DNA of 64,000 nt from Oscheius tipulae (taxonomy: Eukaryota; Nematoda; Chromadorea; Rhabditida; Rhabditidae): NCBI GenBank assembly GCA_037178975.1, contig JASJZH010000002.1:6003501-6067500 (forward strand), read 5' to 3'. The translations under genes and the position numbers were made by a program. The notes beneath the pieces were generated by a model that ran no database searches, was not told the origin of the DNA, and worked only from the letters and a program-made list of their open reading frames with translations. Positions 23,660 to 33,550 of the stretch are shown piece after piece; position 1 is the stretch's first letter; the number at the start of each line of letters is the position of its first letter.

Positions 23660-24933
23660 AAAAACGACCTTATTTTTACATTTTTAAGTCGAGTGTACGT
23701 AAGACTTGTATGATCGAGTAGGAAGAAGCTTGAGAAATGTGGGACAAGTTTGGTAGACATTTTTTATCAGGTCAATAAAATGGACTGGGAGGACTCTTAA
23801 CAGCTCGACAGTTTAAGATTCAAACATTGTCGGTGGAGAGATTCTACCGTCCGACTGATGGTTCAAAATATGCTCCACCACTGATCAATGCTATTGCGGA
23901 GCGACCCAGCTCGCTTTTTGCACTTTCACTTGTTTGACACTCGACTTGACTTGTCTTACTAGCTCTTACCTGGATAACACTGGACAGAGAAGACCACACG
24001 ACTTTGTTCAGTGGTATCCAAAATAATCCTAGATAGAAGACTTTTGCCAATTGTGAAGGTAAGACTTACAGTAAACAAAGAAAATTTTTTATTGAAAACA
24101 TACGCACCTACTATGTGTACAACATCTTAGGAATTCCAATTGTTTTCTCTTCAAAACATCCATTCTAACAAAACATCCATTTCAGACGTTTCCACCATAC
24201 AGACAGCTTCTCAGCTCTGTGTAACCTCGTCTAATGAAAACCAAACAACTTCTTCGAGGAAGAGCCCTGAAAAAAAAACTCAGCGAATGATTAACCTGAT
24301 GGTCAAGAGACCTGATTTCCTCAATAGGTGGTACTAAAGCAAGATCATTTAAATTTAAATAAAAATCCTGCAAGATTGATGTTAAATGGGGAATAGAAAA
24401 ATAGGAAAAAGGGAGGCTGTTCTAATGCAAATTCACGTGAACTTCCAAAAAAGGGAGATTTGAAGGTATGTCCCAGGTATCGACGGGGCATGCTTTTGAC
24501 CAGGTGATAATCAGACAGATTCAAATACAAACGAGTGAGAGAAAAGTAAATACCGCCGTCGATGCAATCTGTCTAATTACACAGTTTGGAAACAGTACTG
24601 TTACTAACAATTAGTTTGGAATTGAGTACAATAACTAATTACGAGCAACTTGCTTTGCTCTGGGGCTACTAGCGAAGGCTGTCCAGACTGCCAATCAGGG
24701 AATAGGCGCTGTATCTATACAGGTAGGGAAAAAGCATGCGAAGGTCTCTCTGAAACCTACTTGACTACCTGGGGAGGTGGAGAAAATCCACCCCATGACT
24801 TTGACTTGTTGCGCAGTACTAAATGGAGCTAAATGAAGGGTTGCTATGATTCATTATCGACAGAGCATACTGTCGCTTCGGGAAGAGCCAAAAATACAGA
24901 GGAACAAGTGGGAGAAAAGATTTATTCTTTGGT
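23660..24933. other. Spacer between the convergent collagens
   Basis: No gene recognised. AATAAA at about 23774 fits the small secreted gene. AATAAA on the minus strand, next to the collagen copy 2 stop (about 24921-24927), fits that gene. The remaining sequence shows no supported exon. Confidence 0.4.
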
Positions 24934-25946
24934 CTAATGCTTGGCAGCGACACGCTTGCTGAAACCGTGAGGCTTGCGGACACGACGAGCATGTTTATAG
25001 TTTCCAGTTGTCTGTTGTCCACCAGTGACAGGAGCAGAGGCACCACCACGAGGAGGACAGGGACAGTAAGCCGCGTCGTCTGAATCAAACCTTGTTTGTA
25101 AATAATAGGATTGACTCACTTCCAGGTCCACCAGCCTGTCCAGGGGCTCCGGGCTGTCCATCTTGTCCAGGAGCACCAGGATTTCCAGCGGGACCAGCAG
25201 GTCCGGGAGCTCCAGCGGGGCCCTGTTGTCCACCTTGACCGGGCTGTCCGTCCTGTCCAGGAGCTCCAGCAGGTCCGGCTGGTCCAGCAGGTCCAGGTTG
25301 ACCCTTTCCTCTCTTGCCAGGGGCTCCGGCAGGTCCAGGTTGTCCAGCCTGTCCTGGCTGACCGTCAGCTCCAGCGTCTCCAGCAGGTCCGGGAGGTCCG
25401 GCCGGTCCAGGTCCTGATCCAGATCCAGGAGCTCCAGGGTTTCCATCGGGTCCAGCCGGTCCAGCTTCTCCAGCGGGTCCGGGAGGTCCTAAAAGTTCTT
25501 TGTTAACTGATCAAATGAGGAGTCTTACCAGCAGGTCCAGCAGGGCACTTGATGCAGTCCTGAGATCCTTCAGTAATTCCAGTGGAAGTTCCCGAGGGTC
25601 CACTCTTACCAGGCTGACCGGGCTGACCGTCCTCTCCCTTGTCTCCATCAGCTCCAGGAGGTCCAGGAGGTCCAGCGGGACAGTTGCTGGGCTGAGGACC
25701 ACAGTTGCACTGGGACTGTCTCTTCTTGTTCCTGTGGATGGCTCTGGGAGCTCGGAGAAGTTCATGTGCGTCGGGCATCATGTTTCTCCAGGCAGCATTG
25801 GACAGATCACGGAACTCGCTCAGATCTTTCATGGCGTCGTCATAGAAGGAATTGATGTCGTTGACGAGGAAGGCCACGTAGCAGAGGGTAGCCACCATGG
25901 AAGCTCCCGCCAAAAAGGCAGCTGCAGTCGCAATGCTTCGAGACAT
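24934..25946 (-). CDS. Cuticle collagen (copy 2, inverted)
   Basis: Same family and role as copy 1, in opposite orientation. Three exons (25529-25946, 25120-25488, 24934-25079) encode 310 residues: the cuticle-collagen N domain, R-N-K-K-R cleavage site and Gly-X-Y blocks, then [14 protein letters not shown] and a divergent tail ending F-S-K-R-V-A-A-K-H. The third exon is separated by a 40-base intron (GTGAGT..TTCAG) that copy 1 lacks. Everything 5' of that donor matches copy 1 in DNA, including the first intron, whereas the last exon differs at many synonymous and some non-synonymous sites. A TATAAAAG box lies at 25981-25988 on the minus strand. Confidence 0.96.
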
Positions 25947-25954
25947 CTCGGTGT
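25120..25954 (-). repeat. Inverted duplication arm 2 (collagen)
   Basis: Partner of 22094-22928 in opposite orientation. Upstream of the ACACCGAG just before the ATG, and 3' of GGACCTGGAA, the two loci diverge sharply, so the identical tract covers nearly only coding sequence plus one intron. Confidence 0.8.
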
Positions 25955-25980
25955 CGTGGTTTCTGCTAACCAACTTGCTT

Positions 25981-25988
25981 CTTTTATA
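25981..25988 (-). promoter_or_regulatory. TATA box of collagen copy 2
   Basis: TATAAAAG on the minus strand begins 42 bases before the ATG at 25946, mirroring copy 1. Confidence 0.65.
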
Positions 25989-28900
25989 GCTTCCTTTGAG
26001 GGGTCACTTTACGTCTATTACATCTATGTGCACAAAGAGAGGTCGTACAACCTAATCGTGAACAGTTCCATTCGCTGAGAGAAGTGTAAGAGAGATCGGG
26101 TCGGTTAGGAAGAATTCTCGTATAACTATTTGTTTCTGGTCAAATAGATAAAATCGCCGCTTTTCGATATCATCTTTCCCGCCGAAAGTTATGCTTGAAC
26201 AGTTTGACTTTCACTGAACAATAAGCAACAGTAGCTCCAGTTCTCTGAGCCTATCATTTCCTTTTTCTCAGTGATGCCCACCTGCGGGTATTAACTGCCC
26301 TTCGAAGGTCCGAACTGGTCTCGCTATCTCACAAAAATCTAATTGCGGAACTTTCGCTCCCCGCTTGAACCGGTCGCGGTCTTTTCGGATTGAAAATATC
26401 AGAGAAGCATTGTTTTCGGAGATGCTGAGGGTGTTAGCCTCCCTCAGTTTTCTCCGCTACGATTTCGATTTTCTATCTACATCGTAGGATTTCGAAGCGT
26501 TGCTTTGACTCCGAGACGGTGTCTAGTAGGATCTGTACGTACCTTTTTCGATTGCTACCCTCGTCAGTATAGAATACTTTTCTAGACACACTACTCAAAA
26601 ACAAAGTGCTATCTTACACTTTTGGCTTGGCAAGAATAATTGCTCTCACAGGGAAAAACTTGTCGAGTTCCGTAGCATTTCATGGCGACCAAAGGTAGGC
26701 AGAGATAGGCTGACAATGAGATAGTCCACCTGTGTTTTTCGATCAGTGTGTTTCGCTTGTTCGGTGAATACTCCTAGTGACAGGACACCATATTCAGTCA
26801 CATCCTGTCACTGGAGTTATTGGTATCTGTGGAACCGCTATTGACATTTTTCGTTGAGATAATTGGTAGCTGTAACCGACAAAGTATAAATTGTGGTCTC
26901 GAGTCTCCGACTCGAGCTCACAAGTTTTCTCTGTGAAAGCCATTGGACCCTTGACAACCTCATCTTTAGCCCTAAACTACAAAGTCTAACCCCTCATGTT
27001 TACTCCGAGTTTCGAATATTACGAACTTGACTTCCTATTTTTGAAAAGATGTGACGATCCGTAAGAGTCGGCAAAGTTCCAAACCCATTAGAAGCCAGAT
27101 GGAAAAAAGAGATAGTGTCTCAAACAGTTTGCAAAGTTGAAACGACATTGCCACCTTCATTCTTGTCAGCCCCTTAAAGTTTTGGGAGATTCTTTCCCTC
27201 CTCAAGAATTGTGCCGAGGCGGATTTCTTCCCAGCATCTTCTCCCCTCCTCCTTATTCAAAACCCTCTCCCATCAGCAGATTTTGCGCGCAGCATCCCAG
27301 CATGGCTATCTCATTAATAGTGTGTGTTTAACTGTGCTCCCTGTGGGTCATTCGAACCCGTCGGATGCAGAACCAGTCAGCGTAAAAAGTCGGCCCGCGA
27401 CCCCTGGTCAGCTCCCTATCACTTTCTATCAGTCTTTTGTCTTTCTCTCTCTATCCTATCCGATCCCGGCGTGTCGAGTTTTCTATCTGCCCCTTTGTCT
27501 TTTTTCCTACCGTGACTCTCTGAAAAACTAGCAGGTGACATTTATGCTTATTCCTGTCTGGTCGTCAGGCGTCTAATGTATGCTTATGGGTTCTCTGTCA
27601 CCCACTGTAAGTCCGGAGAATGGAGGCAGTCATGAGTAAAGCCGTGTTAGAGATCCCGATCCCATTATCCGTAGCTGCTAACAGGCGCAGTTTTCTTGCT
27701 ATCCGATTTGCATACAAATCCCGCTTCTCTCTCCGTAACCAGCTAGCCTCACAACTTCTTGTGTAGGGAACAGTCGAGAAAGGTTCAGCGATCTGACAGA
27801 GAGACAGAGAGAGAGAGAGAGAGAGACAGCGAGATTCTTCAGTCCAATATGTTCACCTTCCCCAACTCTCTCTCTCCCACGCTATTTTTCACAAATAGAA
27901 AGACATCCGGCTTCCGAGAACTAACAAAACTCGGACGAAATCTTGCTTTTCCTTTCTTGGATAAACACCTCAGAACCGGCTGGCCAGTGTCCACGCAAGG
28001 GTCCGAGAGAAAAAGCCCGTCAAAATGGTCACTGTCTGCCAACTAAAGGCGTGTCTTCCGAAGGCATTCTCGGTTCCATACCAATCGCTTTATGCTTCTT
28101 CTTCACGCAAATCTCTCGAAAGGGATCTTGGAGAATTATGGCGGTCATAGCTTGAGATCTAATCGTTGTCGCGTTCCGCTCCGTAACTTATCTTCCGTCA
28201 AGGAATGTTCCCTTTCTTGCACCTTTTTCCCGGGCCCCGAAAACCGAAACTGCTCTCAATTTTTGGAGAGAAAAGAAGCGCGAGAACTTTCAGTCTCTAA
28301 CTTTCTCCAAGAGCGACCAAGGTCCTTTTCACTTCCGCGATAAACGCTATTAAAACTATCACTCTAAATTGTGAACTCGTGAAATGGATTACCGTTGGAT
28401 AATGATCACATTCTTCTGGAAGAATTGGGTGGTCAATTCAGGATAGTCCTGGCTAGTAACTTTTCTCCAAGCAATCAAAGTTTTTCTCTTAATCATCTTG
28501 TCTTCTTGATTCTTTCAATCAATATGCCATCGAAACTCAACTGTAGTCGAAAGACTCGTAATTCAGACTGAAACAAAGGCCTTGCAGAGATTGTACGTGT
28601 GAGCGACCAGACTACTCACTGACCATACAGTATTGACTGTACCGCCTATAAACTTTACGGGAGAGCATGAGACACATTTTCGTGTGTCTAAAACTGTAAG
28701 GTCTATGCTTAGAATCTGCTCTGAAGTTTGGCATTACTTTTTTCTAGAATCTTAAAGCGTCACTACTTACAAATGTTAGTTATAGACAATATTCACAGCT
28801 TTCCACTTTCCATCCATCTGCCAAAGACACAGGTTTCCCCTTCCTCAGAAATGTCGCAACACACTCTCAAACAAAAAGAAAAATCCACATGGGGCTGGTT

Positions 28901-29367
28901 GAAGAGACGGCTGGATGAACTGCCAAGCGAAATTTCGATCTGATCTCACTAACTACGTTTTGCTAGCTTTCCCTTCTTGTGTCCAGGAGGATTTGGGAGC
29001 TACAAAAATGGTTTACACTTATCATTAAAATCTCTCTGACTATATAACTGGGTCCTTCTGAGGGGAGATCTGTTCCGGTCCAGTGCCAATCAGTTTCACG
29101 AACTCTTACTCATTTCGAAGCTGTAACAAGGCATGACCACTCCCCCTTGGTGCCATTCTCTTCTTCCACCCAGTCGACCTTGCCGACTGGTCCCCCTCCT
29201 GGGGTCCGTGGAGAAAGCAGAGACCGCATTTGAAGTCCATTAGCCACAGCTAATGACCAGTGGAAGAGAAATGTTTCCGCTAGTCGCATAACCAGATCTA
29301 TTGCCTCTTTTTCTCCTCTCTCCCCCTCTCCCACTGTTCTCTTATTGGCAAGCCAAGTTCAGACACG
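25989..29367. other. 3.4-kb intergenic region
   Basis: No exon chain is supported. It holds a GA microsatellite (about 27797-27830), a perfect 8-bp stem CTCGAGTC/GACTCGAG with a 3-base loop at about 26898-26916, and a larger hairpin entered separately. It probably contains promoters for collagen copy 2 and the gene at 29368. Confidence 0.4.
26766..26820. repeat. Inverted repeat / hairpin
   Basis: CTAGTGACAGGA and TCCTGTCACTGG face each other across about 17 bases; the pairing extends imperfectly to roughly 16 bp. It could form a stem-loop in DNA or RNA. No protein or RNA family is recognised. Confidence 0.55.
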
Positions 29368-32079
29368 ATGGCCGCCATCAGGTGGCTGACAATCTTTGGC
29401 CTGGCAGCTATGGCCCTGGCCCAGGAAGACATCAGGTTTGTCCGTTTCATTGTTTTATTGTTGGGGTTTTAAGCAACGTTCAAACGAGGGCAATCGACTC
29501 CGGAAACAATGAGAACAGCGACGGCAAGTTCAAAGTCTACGTGGGAACGATAGATGGCGTGAGGAGGGAGGTCTTCAATGAGGTCGAAGGAGGCGACGAT
29601 GTCGTTCCCTCAGCTCAGAATGAAGTCAATCCTGCGGATCCTTTCGGAGCCTACGATGACAATAACATTATTTCTACAGAGAATGGTAAGCTTGAATACT
29701 GAGTGTGTATGGGTAATACTGAGCGAGACTTCAGTATATATATGAGATTAGGAAGCCAGTACATTGAGACAATTGTGCTCCGGTATCGTCTCGTCCCTTT
29801 GTCAGAAAGAAGTCTTTCTGCAGACAGTTGCATACGGTGATGATGGTTCTATTAGAAGTGTTATCCCGATTTCAAACCGATTGATTAACTATAGTAGTGG
29901 TTCTGTCTTAAGGTTTCTTCAAGTTAGATAGATCCCCGGGTGAGACACTCATCATTTTCTAACCTGAAGAAACTTTACACCTGCCAGATAGACAAAAAGT
30001 TAATTGGATACCTCAAACCTTGAGCACTATGGGGAATTGGCCTTTGTTCTAGGTTTGAGTAATCAAAGTTGGACAAATTAGAAAGAGAAAGCAACCTGCT
30101 TACTAAACTGAGAACGTTTCAGAGAAGAACCTCTTTGTCCCAAAGCCCTATAGACCAGACAAGAAGGAGGAGAAGAAGCCCACCACGACTACCACGACTG
30201 CTCGTCCTACCACTCTTCGTACTCTTCCTCCCCCACCTCCTACCAGAGCTCCGGTGCCTCAACCCATTGCGTAAGTGCTTTTCATCACAGTACACATACG
30301 GAATTCAGTCCGATCCAGCCACAGCAGCCTTTCCGTCCTGTGGCTCCTCAACCTCTGCCTACTGCTGCTCCCAGAGTCGTTACCCAGGCTCCGTTCGTAC
30401 CTCAACAGCAGTTCACTCAGCCTCCAGTTCAACAGCCACAGTTTACACAGCAGCCTTTCCGACAGCCGCAGCCACAACCTCAGCCTCAGTTCACTCGACC
30501 TCCCTTCCAGCCTCAGGCTCCCTTCCGTCCTCAGCCTCTTCCTCAGCAGCCTACCTTCAATCGACCAGCTCAATTCACTCGTCCTGCTCCGGTCCGTCCT
30601 CCTACTCCGGCTCCCACGACCCCAGCTCCTCAGCTGCCTTTCGCCAACACTCAGAACCTCAGGACTGGACAGTGTCCTTCTTCAATCTTCTACATCTCAA
30701 CACCGATTACTGGCCCTACTCGTCTCTCGTTTACTCATTTCGCTATTGCGGTCACTGTTGATCAGTGTGCTCGTACTTGTCACGAGTTCAATTGTGCTGT
30801 AAGAATGTCTTTTTACTTAGATATGGAAAATTTAGATCGCTCACTATAACCCGGTCAATGGTCACTGCGAGTTCAATCCCTCGACAGCCTTTGCTATCAG
30901 GAATGGACAATGCCCGGCCTGGCCTTCTCTTCATTACAGGTAGGGTCAGATCCATCATTGCCGAGCAGTCTCTCTGTGTGATAATCTGTTATCTCGTCAG
31001 CCAAACAGAGTGTCTCTCATACGATCAAAGTATCTCTGACACAAGTCGGATTACCACCCTTAACTATTCGACAGCTAGCGAAACCTCTGCCCGCAATATC
31101 TAGGTAACACGACAAACCCTTACCGGTACCGTCTCGGTTGTCATCCACCCTCTCATCCGTACATCAACGGAAGCCAGAATCTGGCAGCAAGACAGATCCC
31201 AGTCCGTACAATCTAGCCAACAGTTACCGTCTTTGTAACAAGTTTCTCTCACATGTACCAAATAGACAACCAACCCGTACTGTCCCGATATCCAGTCATT
31301 CCACCCTAAAGTCTCGGCAGCCAGACAAATGCTTTCCCATAATGTCACAGCCATCTGATAACCCCTTATTCTTACTCTCTCGATAGGTAGATAAACCCCC
31401 AATATGCATTTTCTCTGTAATCTTATACTCACCCATTCCGTCTCACCATGGAATACGAGTCATTTTGCCCAAAAAGCTTTTCATAAAATGACAAATACCA
31501 CTTTAGAAACAATGTTGTCGCCAGCGAGCCAGTGAGAATCTTCTGTGTTCAATGCCAGAGACCGAGAAGACGACAGAACAGAATTAGACCCGGAGTTGGA
31601 AGGTACCTCTTACCTGTATTCAAATCTCATTGCCTCTTTTCAGAAACCGCGCTTTTGACCAGCGTCGTGGACGTCAACGTAACGGTGTGAAGCAGGGCAA
31701 GCGTTCTCCCAACCATCCCATTATTCATGGAATGCTCGTCAGTCAGCCCCGTGCTGTGGCTCTTGGAGTCACCCAACACCACTTTCTGACTGCCATCCAG
31801 CCTACCAACACTGGAATCGGTTCCATCGCTGTTAATGTGTCGCCTGTGGAAGTCGAGGAGAGTAATGACAGTCACGAACGTGGATTCAGATCTCAGAGAA
31901 AAGTGGGTTTTCAGAGCGGGTATTCCGAAGGGTGGTGGTCAGCATTCCAAAGAAACGTGTTTTTGTCATTGAAGTCGGGATGTGAGATGATAAAAAGTCT
32001 TCAGGCGCAGGGAGTGACGCAATTCAACCGTGACGCTCAGTTGATGGCTTTGAGGGAACTGGACAATTTGAACATCTGA
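29368..32079 (+). CDS. Secreted Pro/Gln-rich protein with 8-cysteine PAN-like module
   Basis: Seven exons (29368-29435, 29474-29685, 30123-30270, 30309-30798, 30836-30939, 31507-31602, 31644-32079) join in phase to about 481 residues. A signal peptide ([12 protein letters not shown]) and an acidic region lead to a Thr/Pro stretch. A Q-P-Q-F-T-x-P-P type low-complexity region of about 110 residues follows. Then comes the cysteine module: [32 protein letters not shown] and F-C-V-Q-C. It is followed by a basic segment with R-R-R-Q and a C-terminal domain, H-P-I-I-H-G-M-L-V. The intron after N-C-A is phase 0, exactly as in the gene at 20592. The part at 31903-32004 may be an in-frame intron. Likely an extracellular matrix or cuticle-associated protein (inference). 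Confidence 0.72.
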
Positions 32080-32429
32080 AGAAAAAAGAAGTCCGAGAGA
32101 GAAAGAAAGTTTAGTTACGCGTAGAGACCACGACTTGCCAGCCCCCAAAATCACAACTCATCCTCCCCACATTGCAATCATCCGCTCAAGATGTTTTTAT
32201 AATATATGTTGGTTTGTTTGACTCTTATACATATTGGTAATAAATCAGAACAGAGTTGAGCTCTACTGAGCCTGACAGTGACAGTCCTTCTGTCTTGTAA
32301 GGATTCCACGCTCCCAGTGGTCTTGGCCTCCCTGTCTTTTCCGCACTGGTAGTTTACCAAGGAGCACCCTTGTACAACTCAAACAAGGCACCATGTAAGT
32401 CCAAGGGACTGACCTGCTTATCACTCCTC
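32080..32429. other. Short spacer
   Basis: AATAAA at about 32239 is a plausible poly(A) signal for the gene ending at 32079. No other feature is seen. Confidence 0.4.
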
Positions 32430-32870
32430 CTTATCGGTCGTCTCGGTAGCTGTCTCTGTCTCCTCCGTGATCTCCTCCATAGAGTCTCTCGATCACCTCC
32501 AAAGCTGCTTAGTCCATAACGGTCGCTGATATAGCCTCTTTGACTGCCTCCATGTTCTCTACGATCGCCAAATCAACCTTGGAACTTGTCTTGATCACCT
32601 CAGCCTCCGATCGTCCTCACCTCGGGAACGGTCATGATAGCCTTTTCGTTTTCTCACTGGATCTTTTGCTGTGAGTAAAAAGATCTCTTTTGAAAGTCTC
32701 TTCTCTCATCGCGACGCTGTTCGGATGCTGTTCCTTGGTCTGTTCACGATCCGGCTGCAGCGAAGCCTCTGGACGGCCCTTCATGTCGGATGTGTCTGAA
32801 AGACGTTGTTTGAGCAAAAGAATGCATTCTCTTGACTTTGTCTCTGTTTATATCTCCCTGACTTTCCAAA
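32430..32870 (-). pseudogene. Argonaute N-terminal fragment, decayed
   Basis: On the minus strand this reads like the RGG-region exon of the Argonaute at 33551-38094. H-I-R-H-E-G-P-S-R-G-F-A parallels H-S-R-Q-K-D-P-S-R-A-F-A, and Y-H-D-R-S-R-G-E-D-D-R-R parallels Y-Q-V-R-S-R-D-E-D-L-R-R. The matching TTCAG acceptor and the intron block GAGCAAAAGAATGCATTC (plus strand) are also kept. In-frame stops follow both matches (after A-A-A-G-S and after R-R-L-R), so it is not functional as protein. No MID, PAZ or PIWI sequence is present; the copy lies just beyond the parent gene's 3' end, in the same orientation. Confidence 0.7.
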
Positions 32871-33019
32871 CAACGAGCCTTTTTTGTCCTTTCAGTTTGG
32901 TAGTAGCTACTGAGCCTCAGGCCTCCGGCTTTACTTACATTGCCGCTCCAGTTGCAGTCAGCTTTCTTGGATTGATTCTGTAGCCCACCGCATCAGCAGC
33001 GTCTTCCAACTTAATTATC
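32871..33019. other. Short unassigned stretch
   Basis: Nothing recognisable between the Argonaute fragment and the foldback element. Confidence 0.3.
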
Positions 33020-33290
33020 GAGAGGAGCAGTAGAACTGACGACGAGTCGTTGGGAGAGCATCGGGTAGTAAACCTTCGAGTTACACCAAAACAGATGCAG
33101 ATTATGCATGGCAGGACTTGACAAGTTATCTCAAATCTGACAGAACAACTTTATTTCAACTTGTCAACTCCTGTCACGCATAATCCATACTTCTTTGGAG
33201 TTATTCTATTCGAAGCTTACCTAATTCGTCGTCGATCTTCTCGTCTACCATCGTCAGTGGCTACAACCGAACCGAGTGCAAGTTTTTAGA
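33020..33290. repeat. Foldback/MITE-like element, copy B
   Basis: This copy shows the palindromic structure best. GATGCAGATTATGCATGGC..GACTTGACAAGTT in the left half is the reverse complement of the right-half type AACTTGTCAACTCCTGTCACG CATAATCC. The left end, ACTGACGACGAG..GAGAGCATCGGGTAG, is the reverse complement of the right arm of copy C. Arms are about 100 bases. It lies between the Argonaute fragment and the Argonaute 3' end. Confidence 0.65.
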
Positions 33291-33550
33291 TAAGAAATGA
33301 AGGCCAGAACATTTTTTTCAAAGTTAGTGGAATCTCTTTGCTCTCCCAAACTTTTACTTTCAACTGGCTTTATTAATCTCTTTCTGTTTCTGTGTCTCTG
33401 CCTCACTCAAAAAAGCCTGTAGGTACTGAAAATTCTCTTTATTCTCTCGAAGGCAAGAAGTAACCACGGGTATTAGAGATCATAAGTATAAGGCAACAAT
33501 TAGAAAGACAGATATGGGGGAGAGGGCACCGTCAAACATTAGTTCTGTCC

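Noticed and set aside
31100-31432. Open frames in the 567-base intron of the 29368 gene
   Set aside because: The exons on both sides join in phase and complete the cysteine module; the intron frames have no support.
32632-32817. 61-residue minus-strand frame beginning M-L-K-Q-R-L
   Set aside because: Out of frame with the recognisable Argonaute-derived sequence in the same place, which itself contains stops.
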